The notes: generated by a model not told the origin, from the sequence alone. A DNA stretch of 64,000 nt from UBA946 sp031550725 (GCA_031550725.1 JAVBOH010000021.1:70253-134252); one strand, 5' to 3'; positions 16,805-25,964 are shown, numbered from the stretch's first letter. A program made the numbers and translations.

Positions 16805-17143
16805 TGGACTTGTCAATAAAAGTGCAGTCAAAAATTTCCCCAAAAATCGAAACAGCATATTTTTAGATTTTCCGAGCTGTTGGGAAAGCAGCACCGACGA
16901 AGTCGGCTTGCCCTTTACAGGTTGTCATAAAAAATGCTACAATGGATAACCTGACGGAGATAAGTTAGCATATTTTTGAGTTTCCCTCGCCGTCGGTACC
17001 AAGCATATAGCATTTTTTATGGTGTTCTGTCAAGGGTGCGGTAATTACGCAGCACTTTGGTTTAGCAGACTTCTATAAACTGCTGGTGGTAATCCATCAG
17101 GATTGAAGCTGTTAATTCTATGCGTATTATAATAACCATGTTC
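16805..17143 (-). mobile_element. IS3-family (IS150-like) insertion-sequence remnant
   Basis: At 17045-17143 the minus strand encodes the end of an IS3 OrfB transposase: HGYYNTHRINSFNPDGLPP, then AVYRSLL, ending in a stop at 17045. A stop sits just upstream (17144-17146), so the rest is gone. At 16805-16830 TGGACTTGTCAATAAAAGTG resembles the terminal repeat of IS150-type elements. The 210 bases between are unusually structured: perfect 14-bp arms at 16926-16939 and 17008-17021, a CCGAC-GAA-GTCGG hairpin at 16893, and a direct repeat AGCATATTTTT. The stretch 16617-16804 holds nothing recognisable. Confidence 0.65.
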
Positions 17144-17184
17144 TTATGAAAATTACAATGTTATGTTTATATGAATAATTATCC

Positions 17185-17213
17185 TTGTATTTCTAATCCT
17201 ACTATGCTATAAT
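17185..17213 (+). promoter_or_regulatory. Promoter of the DJ-1 family gene
   Basis: -35 TTGTAT (17185-17190), 17-bp spacer, -10 TATAAT (17208-17213), about 33 bases before the start codon. Confidence 0.7.
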
Positions 17214-17246
17214 CAAATAAAAAAAGCAAACAAACGAGGTATGACT

Positions 17247-17825
17247 ATGAAAACATTACTATTCCTAGCAAAAGGCTTTGAAACGATGGAATTCAGTGCA
17301 TTTGTTGATGTTTTGGGTTGGGCAAGAGAAAGCTTTGGATATGATACAGAACTTATAACATGTGGATTTCAAAAGCAGGTTATCAGCACATTCGGTATAC
17401 CAGTAACAGTCGATACTTTGATAGATGAAATAAACATAGACGATTTTGATGCACTTGCAATTCCAGGTGGATTTGAGAGCTATGGCTTTTATGAAGAAGC
17501 ATATGACGAGAAATTCCTTGATTTGATTAGAGAATTTAATACAAAAGGAAAGATTATTGCAACCATATGTGTAGCTGCATTACCAGTGGGTAAAAGTGGT
17601 GTGCTAGAAAATCGTAATGCTACCACCTATCATTTGAATGGCGGACAAAGGCAAAATCAGCTTAGAGAATTTGGTGTAAAGGTTGTGAATGAGCCAGTTG
17701 TGGTGGATGAAAATATTATAACTTCATATTGCCCTGAAACAGCTCCAAAGGTAGCGTTTAAACTGCTTGAAATGCTGACTTCGGCTGAGGAGATGAATGT
17801 TGTAAGGACTGCGATGGGGTATTAA
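17247..17825 (+). CDS. DJ-1/PfpI-family protein
   Basis: This 192-aa cytoplasmic protein has the DJ-1 fold: FLAKGFETMEFSAFVDVL at the start, the glutamate-bearing turn and the nucleophile-elbow Cys in ATICVAALPVG, followed by RNATTYHL. Family members act as glyoxalases, chaperones or amidases; the exact activity is not clear. ATG 17247 is preferred over 17241 because GAGG lies 7 bases upstream. It is followed 37 bp later by a YafY-type regulator and may share its transcript. Confidence 0.85.
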   Translation: MKTLLFLAKGFETMEFSAFVDVLGWARESFGYDTELITCGFQKQVISTFGIPVTVDTLIDEINIDDFDALAIPGGFESYGFYEEAYDEKFLDLIREFNTKGKIIATICVAALPVGKSGVLENRNATTYHLNGGQRQNQLREFGVKVVNEPVVVDENIITSYCPETAPKVAFKLLEMLTSAEEMNVVRTAMGY

Positions 17826-17862
17826 TGCATTAATATCAATTCAATAAAAAGGTGGTGGAAAT

Positions 17863-18759
17863 ATGCAGATAAATAGATTGTTTGAAATCATATACATTCT
17901 GCTTGAAAAGCAAACCATTACGGCAAAAGAGCTCGCTGAACATTTCGAGGTTTCAGCAAGGACAATTTATCGTGATGTTGAGTTGCTTTCACAAAGTGGA
18001 ATACCGATATTTATGAGCAAGGGAAATGGTGGCGGAATATCATTATTGCCTGACTTTATCTTAAATAAAGCAGTCCTGACTGAACAGGAAAAACAGAATA
18101 TTTTATCATCCATGAAAGCAGTATCTTCGCTCATGCCAACACAGGCAGATACAGCTTTAAGCAAGCTAAACAGTATGCTTGGAGGTCAAAATACTGACTG
18201 GATTGAAGTAGATTTATCATCTTGGGGAAATGCTGAAAATGAGTCGGAATATTTTGAGATACTGAAAAATTCTATCCTGCAAAAGAAAGCAGTAACGTTT
18301 AACTATGCAAGTGGACGAGGTGAAACTCTTAATCGCAGGGTATATCCGTTGAAGCTTTTGTTTAAAGGTACTGCATGGTATTTGTATGGATATTGCACCA
18401 TGCGTGAGGATTTTCGTTCCTTTAAGCTAAGGCGTATTTCTATGCTTTGTGCAACTGATGAAAGCTTTGATATGTCTATTCCAACACAGGTTTTAGGTAA
18501 TCCTTCAAATTACATCAATAACAGTATTGAAACAGTTTTCTGTATCTCTCCACAAATGGCTTTTCGTGTATATGACGAAATTCGTAGCTATGAAATTGAT
18601 GAAAGCGGCAATTTTATCTGTAAGATTTGTCTGCCTGATATAAATACAATTTGCAGTTATGCTACATCATTCGGTGAATTTTGTAAGATTATTTCGCCAC
18701 CAGAAGCAGTTAAAAATATGAAAAATCAACTAGAAAATACTTTGAAAAATTATTTATAA
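17863..18759 (+). CDS. YafY-type HTH and WYL-domain regulator
   Basis: This 298-aa regulator has an N-terminal DeoR-like HTH (ITAKELAEHFEVSARTIYRDV) and a WYL ligand domain (KAVTFNYASGRGE, then YPLKLLFKGTAWYLYGYC). WYL proteins sense nucleotides or other small ligands. AAAAGGTGGTGG precedes the ATG. A strong dyad overlaps its stop and precedes the GyrI gene, so it likely controls the genes downstream. Confidence 0.88.
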   Translation: MQINRLFEIIYILLEKQTITAKELAEHFEVSARTIYRDVELLSQSGIPIFMSKGNGGGISLLPDFILNKAVLTEQEKQNILSSMKAVSSLMPTQADTALSKLNSMLGGQNTDWIEVDLSSWGNAENESEYFEILKNSILQKKAVTFNYASGRGETLNRRVYPLKLLFKGTAWYLYGYCTMREDFRSFKLRRISMLCATDESFDMSIPTQVLGNPSNYINNSIETVFCISPQMAFRVYDEIRSYEIDESGNFICKICLPDINTICSYATSFGEFCKIISPPEAVKNMKNQLENTLKNYL

Positions 18760-18800
18760 TATGACATATAGTTGTCATATTATATGTGGTATCATAGGAT
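18758..18800 (+). promoter_or_regulatory. Promoter with dyad operator before the GyrI-like gene
   Basis: AATATGACA (18758-18766) and TGTCATATT (18773-18781) form a 9-bp dyad around 6 bases. A promoter overlaps it: -35 TTGTCA (18772-18777), 17 bp, -10 TAGGAT (18795-18800). It is a probable binding site for the WYL regulator. Confidence 0.5.
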
Positions 18801-18860
18801 TATTAAAAAGGCAGCAACGAATAAATATTATGATTGTTGCATTAAGAAAGAGGTAATCTT

Positions 18861-19307
18861 ATGAACTATGAACTTGTAAATCTAGAAGCAAAAACATTTG
18901 TTGGTGTGACTGCAAGAACTGGCAACAATGACCCTGAATGTCAGAAAATTATCGGTGGCTTATGGCAGGATTTTATGGGTAAGGGTATTGATAAGTCACT
19001 AAAAAATAAGGCAAATGACTACTGTGTCGGACTTTATTCCGACTATGATTTTAACAATATGACATACGATGTCACAATTGGTGCAGAGGTTACGGAAAAC
19101 GGTAACAGTGAGCTTGCTATGAAAACAATTCCTGCTGGAAAATATGCTAAGTTTCAAATCAAAGGTGATGTAGTCAAGGATGTTGCTAATGCTTGGGAGC
19201 AAATTTGGCAAATGCAGCTTGAACGTACTTTCACAGGTGATTTTGAGGAATACATTAACAATGTTGATGGCGTGGCAGAGATAAATATTTATATTGCTTT
19301 GAAATGA
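18861..19307 (+). CDS. GyrI-like small-molecule-binding domain protein
   Basis: The 148-aa protein consists of a single GyrI/AraC effector-binding fold (MNYELVNLEAKTFVGVTAR at the start; MKTIPAGKYAKFQIKG in the middle; INIYIAL at the end). Such proteins bind and sometimes hydrolyse cyclic or cationic drugs, or buffer ligands for regulators. AAGAGGTAATCTT precedes the ATG. It starts a three-gene run with the next two genes. Confidence 0.82.
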   Translation: MNYELVNLEAKTFVGVTARTGNNDPECQKIIGGLWQDFMGKGIDKSLKNKANDYCVGLYSDYDFNNMTYDVTIGAEVTENGNSELAMKTIPAGKYAKFQIKGDVVKDVANAWEQIWQMQLERTFTGDFEEYINNVDGVAEINIYIALK

Positions 19308-19308
19308 G

Positions 19309-20187
19309 ATGTTTAATGTGTATGATAACAAAATAATTGAATGGCTTTTAGAGGATAATAATCCTGCAATAAAATATAGGACACAGCGTGAATTGTTGGA
19401 ACAGCCTGCTAATATTGCAGAAGCTAAGTCTTGGATTTTTGATAAGCTACCTGAAAATTGGCATGAAACAAAAGGTTTATGGTATCGCTATTACGTCACA
19501 GCATTAGCTGAATGTGGGCTGTCTTGCGTTGACATTAGAGATGAATATATTGAAAAAGCATTTAATGAGCTAGATACTATGTTTGATTGTAATTGTGGTG
19601 ATTTTATGCTTTTAACTGCATTAGTTAAACTTGGATTTCATGAACATAAAAGCGTTAAAACTGCCATTGAAAATATTAAAAATCAAAGCTTATCTGACGG
19701 TGGTTATTTATGTCTTCATAGACTTCACAAATTAAAGTACACGCCGAAAAGTTGTTACAAGGTGAATTTGCATGCACTAATGTTTTTAGCTGAATGTCAC
19801 AAAAAAGGTATTGACACAAGCTTTGGACAACCTTTGATTGATTATTTCCTGAACCGAGATATTTTCTATAAAACCACTGACAAAAGTATTCTTGTTTTAG
19901 AATCTCGTGAGGGTTGGCGAACGATTGATACATTTTATCCTTTTGAAGTAATGCGTGTTGGACTGCAAAATGTCGTCGAGGCTTTTTCTGCACTTGGATA
20001 TGGAAATGATGAACGTTTACAACCAGCGTGGAATATGCTGACTAGCTTTAAGAATGAGTCTGGAAAGATTGTTTTAAAGGGTACTCTTACTAAATCGTAT
20101 CTGCAAAAAGAAAGAGCAGGTAAGCCAAGCAAATGGGTTACATTTTACATGCTTTTGGCTGAAAAATACAAGAATAAACAGGAGTGA
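19309..20187 (+). CDS. Uncharacterised alpha-helical protein
   Basis: The 292-aa soluble protein is rich in helices, with repeats that resemble the alpha/alpha barrel of prenyltransferase or squalene-cyclase-like proteins (NPAIKYRTQRELL; SDGGYLCLHRLHKLKY). It has no signal peptide and the catalytic DxDD motif of cyclases is not evident. It begins 1 bp after the GyrI gene and overlaps the second GyrI-like gene, so the three are co-expressed. Function unknown. Confidence 0.6.
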   Translation: MFNVYDNKIIEWLLEDNNPAIKYRTQRELLEQPANIAEAKSWIFDKLPENWHETKGLWYRYYVTALAECGLSCVDIRDEYIEKAFNELDTMFDCNCGDFMLLTALVKLGFHEHKSVKTAIENIKNQSLSDGGYLCLHRLHKLKYTPKSCYKVNLHALMFLAECHKKGIDTSFGQPLIDYFLNRDIFYKTTDKSILVLESREGWRTIDTFYPFEVMRVGLQNVVEAFSALGYGNDERLQPAWNMLTSFKNESGKIVLKGTLTKSYLQKERAGKPSKWVTFYMLLAEKYKNKQE

Positions 20188-20192
20188 GCATT

Positions 20193-20831
20193 ATGAACAA
20201 ATTTGACTTCAAAAAAGAATACAAGGAATTTTATATGCCGAAAACAAAACCTGAAATTGTAACTGTTCCGACAGCAAACTTTATTGCTGTTCGTGGAAAA
20301 GGCAATCCTAATGAAGAAGATGGCGAGTATAAAAATGCTGTTGGTATTCTGTATGCGATTGCTTATACATTAAAAATGAGCTACATGGGTGATTATAAAA
20401 TTGATGGTTATTTCGAGTATATCGTTCCTCCACTTGAAGGATTTTGGTGGCAGGATGATATACATGGTGTGGATTATTCACACAAGGAAACATTTCAGTG
20501 GATTTCTCTTATTCATCTGCCTGATTTCATAAAAAAAGCTGATTTCGACTGGGCTGTTGCACAAGTAATTGAAAAGAAAAAGCTTGATTGTAAAAAAGCA
20601 GAATTTCTTACTGTTGATGAAGGTTTGTGTGTGCAGATTATGCATATTGGTTCGTATGATGATGAGCCTGCAACAGTTGCTGTTATGGACGAATTTATAA
20701 AAGAAAATGGATATGTACATGACTTTTCGGACACTCGTTTCCATCATGAAATATATTTGTCAGACCCAAGAAAAACTAGTCCAGAAAAGTGTAAAACTGT
20801 GATTCGACATCCGATTAAAAGAGCTTTTTGA
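20193..20831 (+). CDS. GyrI-like protein
   Basis: The 212-aa protein of the GyrI-like superfamily is recognised by its start FDFKKEYKEFYMPKTKPEIV, by PTANFIAVRGKGNP, and by QIMHIGSYDDEPATV in the second half. It probably binds a small hydrophobic or cationic ligand. ATG 20193 has AGGAG 9 bases upstream, the end of the previous gene. A terminator follows, closing the operon. Confidence 0.8.
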   Translation: MNKFDFKKEYKEFYMPKTKPEIVTVPTANFIAVRGKGNPNEEDGEYKNAVGILYAIAYTLKMSYMGDYKIDGYFEYIVPPLEGFWWQDDIHGVDYSHKETFQWISLIHLPDFIKKADFDWAVAQVIEKKKLDCKKAEFLTVDEGLCVQIMHIGSYDDEPATVAVMDEFIKENGYVHDFSDTRFHHEIYLSDPRKTSPEKCKTVIRHPIKRAF

Positions 20832-20836
20832 TTATA

Positions 20837-20872
20837 TGCAGTTCTGAAAGTTTATCAGGACTGCAATTTTTC
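20837..20872 (+). terminator. Terminator after the GyrI operon
   Basis: TGCAGTTCTGA and TCAGGACTGCA arms (20837-20847, 20855-20865), one mismatch, followed by ATTTTTCTT. Confidence 0.8.
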
Positions 20873-20941
20873 TTGTGCTTTTTCTTTATATATGATATAC
20901 TTATGTTATGAAAACGGTGAAACTTAGGTATGGTGAATAAA

Positions 20942-22156
20942 ATGTATAAAACCAGTTATATAGATACAGTAATAAAATTCATTGAAAACAATTTAATAAA
21001 TGAAATCAATCCTGAATTAATTGCGCAAAAGCACTATGTTTCCCTAAGCCAGTTATATCGGGATTTTTACTCATATACAGGTCATTCTATTAAGGAATAT
21101 ATCCGTAAACGCAGAATTTCAAATGCTTGTGAGAAAATAAAGTGTTCAGATTTATCTCTTGTAATTATTGCAAATGAAAGTGGATGTCAAACACAACAGG
21201 CTTTTAATAAACTATTCAAAAGCATTGTAGGTATGGCACCTCTTGAATATAAGCAGAGCGAAACGTATTATTACTTTTATCCTTATTCGTCTGATGAGAT
21301 TAGTATAAGTGTTAAGGTTGGCACGGAAACTATTCCTGAATGTGATATTTATAGATATTACGATTCATGTTTACATGGAATTGAAGATAAAGCGATTTCT
21401 GAAATAGGTGAAATAAATTCACGTATATTTGGAAGAAATGGCAAACAGATTGGCAGTAAATTTTGTTATGAGATTATGACGGAAAAGCAAAATGGTAATA
21501 TCAAGTCAAATATATATACAACCTGTACGGTGGATTACTGTGAAAATGAAATTAATAATGGATGGAATTATTTATACAACATATGGCTGCCAAAAAGTAT
21601 GTTTGAACAATCTGATGATGGGTATTTTGAAGAATACCTATTCAAAAATAGCAAACCTCATAAGCTCAAGCTATATCTTCCAGTAAAAAAGCGAAAATCA
21701 GCAGAGCATATTATGATAACACAAATTCAAGATAGATCATTTATAATTTCCAAAGTAAGTGGCATTAATGCAGAACATAAGGCATCAGAAAAGGTTATCA
21801 ATTATCTAAGTGAACACTATCCTTTGATAATCAGCAATGTTCGAAATTTTTATGTTTGTACATATGATAATACTTATGAATGTGGTATTGAATATGATGG
21901 TGATATAAAATTACCATTAGATAGTGGACTTGAAATTTTGCATTTTCCAAAGGGTGAATATGCGGTACTCACTGATGAATGCCTTGGTGATATTCGTGTT
22001 GGTACATCGAAGATTGAGGACTGGCTTAAAAATAATAGTATTCATCATGAAAATCAATCTGTATTTGCTGTTTATGAAATACCTGCGGGAAAATATGATA
22101 CTGACAGCGTTAAAATGAAATTGTACAAACCTTTGAAATTTGACAAAAACGGATAA
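20942..22156 (+). CDS. AraC-family regulator with GyrI-like effector domains
   Basis: The 404-aa regulator has an N-terminal AraC HTH pair (LIAQKHYVSLSQLYRDFYSY; ANESGCQTQQAFNKLFKSIV), then about 300 residues with two GyrI-type segments (ICYEIM-like region near 180 and FPKGEYAVLTDECLG near 340). It is likely a transcriptional activator responding to a small molecule. ATG 20942 is chosen because GGTGA lies 5 bases before it; an in-frame ATG at 20930 is possible. Its likely targets are the two tagged proteins that follow. Confidence 0.82.
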   Translation: MYKTSYIDTVIKFIENNLINEINPELIAQKHYVSLSQLYRDFYSYTGHSIKEYIRKRRISNACEKIKCSDLSLVIIANESGCQTQQAFNKLFKSIVGMAPLEYKQSETYYYFYPYSSDEISISVKVGTETIPECDIYRYYDSCLHGIEDKAISEIGEINSRIFGRNGKQIGSKFCYEIMTEKQNGNIKSNIYTTCTVDYCENEINNGWNYLYNIWLPKSMFEQSDDGYFEEYLFKNSKPHKLKLYLPVKKRKSAEHIMITQIQDRSFIISKVSGINAEHKASEKVINYLSEHYPLIISNVRNFYVCTYDNTYECGIEYDGDIKLPLDSGLEILHFPKGEYAVLTDECLGDIRVGTSKIEDWLKNNSIHHENQSVFAVYEIPAGKYDTDSVKMKLYKPLKFDKNG

Positions 22157-22217
22157 CACAAAGCCTGTTTTATATGTTACACTTTAAATACAAAATTTAT
22201 TTAAAGGAGTTTTTATA

Positions 22218-23102
22218 ATGAGTGAACCAATTAGAAAAATCGAACAAACCCCTGAGAGTTATTCCCCTAAGAAAATGCCTGAAATTCTGAGCATGGCTGA
22301 GGAAAACATGAGGCAATCGCATATTCAAAATAAGGATAATTCATACAAACTAAAAGATGGAACTATAATTAACGATACTGATCTTTTGAAGTATGTTGAC
22401 AATGGTGCAAATTTGTATGTGCGTATTCTCGGACAAGCAAGTCATATGGCAATAGAAGATAATGGAATATACGAGTATATTCACCCAAAAAATAACGAGG
22501 ATGGTTTACGTTTTGTTTATAATATTAGACTTGACAATCTAATTGATGTTGAAAAAGAAAGAGCTTTAGCTGATATTTCTAAATTTAAAGCACCTACATG
22601 GTATCCGCTTTTACCTTCCAATGAGTATACAAAAGATGATGAAGAATTATACGGAGCAATGTTGTATGACTGGCTACCTAAATATATTGAAACATCAAAA
22701 TGTATTGAAATAAAACGTGTCACTACAAGAAATGAATTTAATGAATGGTGCAGATTATGCAATGACTATATGCATGGTGGATCTAATATAATTGATCCTA
22801 AAAGTCATTGGGAGTTTGTAGAAAATGGTACAATTGCATTTTATCTTGGTTATGCTGATAAAAAGGCCGTAAGTGTGTGTGCTGTTATTTATGATGATAA
22901 AATCTGTTCACTTGAATTTGCATATACACTTTCTGATTACAGAGAAAAGGGATATTGCAAAGCATTAAGTCAATATGCATTAAATGAGGCATTTGAAAAT
23001 GGAGCAGAGATTGTAACTATTCGAACAATAAACAATGGACATTATGTTGGTAAGTCATTAGGTTTCAGATTTTATGTAAATCATAGATTTATACTGTTGT
23101 GA
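22218..23102 (+). CDS. GNAT-domain protein with a shared N-terminal peptide
   Basis: The 294-aa protein ends in a GNAT acetyltransferase domain (about 165-294; CSLEFAYTLSDYREKGYCKA is the acetyl-CoA region, then IRTINNGHYVGKSLGFRFY). Its first 25 residues, PIRKIEQTPESYSPKK and PEIL, recur almost unchanged at the start of the next protein, which has a different fold. The middle part (residues 30-160) is not recognised. A good ribosome site AAAGGAG precedes ATG. Confidence 0.7.
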   Translation: MSEPIRKIEQTPESYSPKKMPEILSMAEENMRQSHIQNKDNSYKLKDGTIINDTDLLKYVDNGANLYVRILGQASHMAIEDNGIYEYIHPKNNEDGLRFVYNIRLDNLIDVEKERALADISKFKAPTWYPLLPSNEYTKDDEELYGAMLYDWLPKYIETSKCIEIKRVTTRNEFNEWCRLCNDYMHGGSNIIDPKSHWEFVENGTIAFYLGYADKKAVSVCAVIYDDKICSLEFAYTLSDYREKGYCKALSQYALNEAFENGAEIVTIRTINNGHYVGKSLGFRFYVNHRFILL

Positions 23103-23113
23103 TTGGAGTGATA

Positions 23114-24310
23114 ATGTTGAATAGTCCAATAAGAAAAATCGAACAAACTACAGAGAGTTATTCACCAAAGAAAAAGCCTGAGATTCTAAATGCTTTAAAT
23201 AATAGCAATCAAACCTTTGAAGAAAAGATTGCTATACTTCCCAAAAGTGACGGAATACCTCCAGATAAAAGTAAAATAGAAAACATTCACCGAATATATA
23301 CCACAAATCCAAGTGAGAATTTTATGTTTTCCGCTTGCGTACGTAGTGTTTTAGAATCACTTGGAGAGGATAAAAACACTTATGATTATGTTTTAACTAC
23401 AGCTTTATGCGGAGATTTATTTACACAAATGTACTGCAAAGATAAAGAGAGTGATTCTCTTATGGATAATTGTTTTTCTTCAGAAGTGGCTGTTCATGCT
23501 TTTAAAATGTGTGGTTATGAATGTGTTTTCTTCACTCATGATGAAATAAGAGACCATTTAGGTGAAGTTATGAAAGCAATAAAACAATCCATATTACGTA
23601 ATTCACCTGTGATTTCTATAGGTGTGGCTAATATACCTTTGACTAAAGATGACGGAGAAAAGGTTTGGAACGGAACTACACCTATTGTAGATAAAAAAGC
23701 AGAAGTTCCATTTGGTTCTCTCGTTGGTGGATATGATAATGACCAACTACTTATCAACGTTTGGCTTGGTGAAGCAGTGACAGAAGAAAATGGTTATGCT
23801 ACTACAGATGATGCACTTTCTTTATCAAAAGGAATTCTTATAGTTGGCAGCAAAATCAATTGCTTAACTATGGGTGAGGTATATCGAAACATTATTAGTA
23901 CATTACCGATTTATCTGACGCTTTCTGAAAAAGATGGATATTTATTTGGGAAAGAAGCTTTTTATAAATGGGCTGATAACATTCGTTCCAATGAAATATC
24001 AAAAATGCCTAATAAGTGGAATATGCATTCTGCACCTGCTGTAATTTTATATACAAACTCAGCTCGTGCTGTGGAATTTTTTAATCGTGTTACTATTCAA
24101 TACCCTGATTTTAAATTAGCTGAAAAACTAAAGGGTTTATATGAAAAAGGAAAGGTTTATAATGATGAACTGGATCAGCTTCAGGGTGGCTTTTGGGTTG
24201 ATGATAGCCGTTTTAACGATGATGATTTCAATAAAAAACTGTCAGACATTTTATATAAGCTTGGAGATTTACAAGATGAGATTTTAACAGTTGTAAATGA
24301 AGATTTATAA
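23114..24310 (+). CDS. Uncharacterised cysteine-peptidase-like protein with the same N-terminal peptide
   Basis: The 398-aa protein begins SPIRKIEQTTESYSPKKK, matching the preceding gene. The body has FMFSACVRSVLESLG and later SLVGGYDNDQLLINVWLG, which faintly recalls papain-like or BtrH-type folds in which a Cys near the start and a later turn form the active site. No catalytic His is certain. ATG 23114 has GGAGTGATA before it. It starts 11 bp after the GNAT gene, so the two are co-translated. Function unknown. Confidence 0.6.
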   Translation: MLNSPIRKIEQTTESYSPKKKPEILNALNNSNQTFEEKIAILPKSDGIPPDKSKIENIHRIYTTNPSENFMFSACVRSVLESLGEDKNTYDYVLTTALCGDLFTQMYCKDKESDSLMDNCFSSEVAVHAFKMCGYECVFFTHDEIRDHLGEVMKAIKQSILRNSPVISIGVANIPLTKDDGEKVWNGTTPIVDKKAEVPFGSLVGGYDNDQLLINVWLGEAVTEENGYATTDDALSLSKGILIVGSKINCLTMGEVYRNIISTLPIYLTLSEKDGYLFGKEAFYKWADNIRSNEISKMPNKWNMHSAPAVILYTNSARAVEFFNRVTIQYPDFKLAEKLKGLYEKGKVYNDELDQLQGGFWVDDSRFNDDDFNKKLSDILYKLGDLQDEILTVVNEDL

Positions 24311-24349
24311 TTAATAATAAAATTATGTAATAACTGCAAGTATTAAGTT

Positions 24350-24592
24350 TTGGTGCAAAAAACAACATTCTTATGGTTTATTCTGATGATTTCCAACATG
24401 GTCCAAGATATACAATTTGGGGTACATATTACAGATGGAGAAACTAAAGAAATGTTCGTAAACTCACATCAGCAATTCGGTCAATCAAAGGTTTCTGTTG
24501 GAAAGACTATAAAAGTTAATGCAACAGATTTTAATAAGGTTGATTATGATGAGTTGTATTCAATAGCTGCTAATTTCCTTGAAAGTACTTAA
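24350..24592 (+). CDS. Small hypothetical, possibly a broken gene
   Basis: An 80-codon frame starting at GTG lacks a ribosome site. The part after about residue 18 looks like normal protein (DGETKEMFVNSHQQFG; VDYDELYSIAANFLE), while a neighbouring frame also has a short plausible stretch. It may be the tail of a decayed gene. No family recognised. Confidence 0.3.
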   Translation: MVQKTTFLWFILMISNMVQDIQFGVHITDGETKEMFVNSHQQFGQSKVSVGKTIKVNATDFNKVDYDELYSIAANFLEST

Positions 24593-24622
24593 TAATTCTT
24601 TATAATTATCTCTATACAAACA

Positions 24623-24653
24623 AAAAGGACTGTCTTTCGGCAGTCCTTTTTAT
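24623..24653. terminator. Bidirectional terminator between convergent genes
   Basis: AAAAGGACTG and CAGTCCTTTT arms (24623-24632, 24641-24650) with T-run after and A-run before, so it can stop both strands. Confidence 0.85.
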
Positions 24654-24661
24654 GTAAATTA

Positions 24662-25606
24662 TCATGAAGTTCTAAGCAGAGCTTTACGCATTTCTTCTTC
24701 TTTTTGACGAATAGGAATACATATATCAATTTGCAGTTTACCACCAAAATACAAGCCATGGTCTCTTAAGTCATGATATTCAAAATCATGTCGTGTATCA
24801 TCAAACTCGAACTCTGATTGTGGCAGCCAGTGAAGAAAAATCTCATTCCATGTTTCTTGTGCTACATCAATATATGAATTGGCAACAGGTGGGGTTGAAA
24901 AAATTGCATATAGTCCACCACAGATATCAAGTCGTGTCATATCAGGCTGTATATGGGGCAAATCCTCAGGATTGTCAATCCCTCTGCCAAGCATATATGT
25001 GAAATCTCCTGTGTTATTATCAACATCGTAGCACATACTTATTTCACAATGCTTTGATTTAGGAAAGAAATCATATAGTTTTGTGAGTATAGTTGAATAA
25101 TCCAAGTCAATTGTGTTCCAAAATGTAGGAGCATCGGCAGTGTTTTTCATGTTTTCTTTAGTATGTCGGCTAGGATAACCGACAACAATAAATGGTGTTA
25201 ATTCAATAATATGTGGATTCATAGCATTACCTCCGTAAAATTTATTAATAAGCAGATTTATATTTGCTTTCGTGGGTGGACTGATTTTTAAGCGTAACTG
25301 ACACATGGATGGTGGAAATCCAAACCAATGCACAAAAGCTTTTGTAAATCCTCCATGTGTTTCAAAGCCATAATCCATAGCTGTATCGACAACTTTTTTA
25401 CCTTTAGATAAATCATATAATGCATACTGAAGTTTTCGCCATGTTACATATGACATTACAGAAATTCCAATAGTTTCAGTAAATATTTTGCTGAAATGAT
25501 AAACAGAATAACCAGCTTTTTCAGCTATCATAACTGTGTTTATCTCACTTGTGATATTATCATCAATGTAGTCAAGAACGATTTGTAATGTTTTATTATA
25601 GTTCAA
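24662..25606 (-). CDS. AraC-family regulator with GyrI-like effector domain
   Basis: The 314-aa protein has an AraC HTH (MIAEKAGYSVYHFSKIFTET; AMDYGFETHGGFTKAFVHWF) and a C-terminal GyrI-like domain (DICGGLYAIFSTPPV; QIDICIPIRQ). The start is a TTG at 25604-25606 with AGAGGTGG five bases upstream. It stands alone between terminators and is transcribed away from the AAC(6')-like gene. It may respond to a drug-like ligand. Confidence 0.85.
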   Translation of the reverse strand: MNYNKTLQIVLDYIDDNITSEINTVMIAEKAGYSVYHFSKIFTETIGISVMSYVTWRKLQYALYDLSKGKKVVDTAMDYGFETHGGFTKAFVHWFGFPPSMCQLRLKISPPTKANINLLINKFYGGNAMNPHIIELTPFIVVGYPSRHTKENMKNTADAPTFWNTIDLDYSTILTKLYDFFPKSKHCEISMCYDVDNNTGDFTYMLGRGIDNPEDLPHIQPDMTRLDICGGLYAIFSTPPVANSYIDVAQETWNEIFLHWLPQSEFEFDDTRHDFEYHDLRDHGLYFGGKLQIDICIPIRQKEEEMRKALLRTS

Positions 25607-25716
25607 AAAACCACCTCTTTCCCGTACGGTAATTTTATTATAACATAAAAATAGCGTTTTGCTTATCCTAAATTGCGATATTTCGTATTAATTTATTTTT
25701 AGAATGAAATATTAAC

Positions 25717-25745
25717 TTGTATTTTAGTAATGAATATGTTATAAT
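25717..25745 (+). promoter_or_regulatory. Promoter of the AAC(6')-like gene
   Basis: -35 TTGTAT (25717-25722), 17-bp spacer, -10 TATAAT (25740-25745). It gives a leader of about 220 nt before the gene. A 14-base perfect palindrome CACCACTAGTGGTG lies in the leader near 25810. Confidence 0.7.
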
Positions 25746-25862
25746 TAATAAATAAAATATCCAAATCTGAAGCTTATGGTTTCAGAAAAGTTATTAATGT
25801 ATTTCATACACCACTAGTGGTGAATTTAAGATAGTTTTGATATATATAGGTGGTGAAAAGCT

Positions 25863-25889
25863 ATGTGTTACATCAGATACCCTTGTTAA
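25863..25889 (+). CDS. 8-residue leader peptide
   Basis: AGGTGGTGAAAAGCT precedes ATG, and the frame reads MCYIRYPC then TAA. It lies 82 bases before the acetyltransferase start, upstream of the hairpin that hides its ribosome site. Short leader peptides of this kind sense stalled ribosomes in antibiotic-resistance genes. Confidence 0.5.
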   Translation: MCYIRYPC

Positions 25890-25915
25890 CTTTCGTTCAG
25901 TGCAAAGGCTCGAAG

Positions 25916-25964
25916 TCCTCCATGTTAATTATGTGATTACTATTAACATATAAATTTTGGAGGA
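25916..25964 (+). promoter_or_regulatory. Ribosome-site-sequestering hairpin (translational attenuator)
   Basis: TCCTCC (25916-25921) is complementary to GGAGGA (25959-25964), the ribosome site of the acetyltransferase gene. Between them ATGTTAAT (25922-25929) and ATTAACAT (25942-25949) form a perfect 8-bp stem. Translation would need the leader region to refold. Confidence 0.55.

Noticed and set aside
18999..19331. Minus-strand 110-codon frame within the GyrI gene
   Set aside because: Complete antisense overlap with a well-supported gene and no ribosome site.
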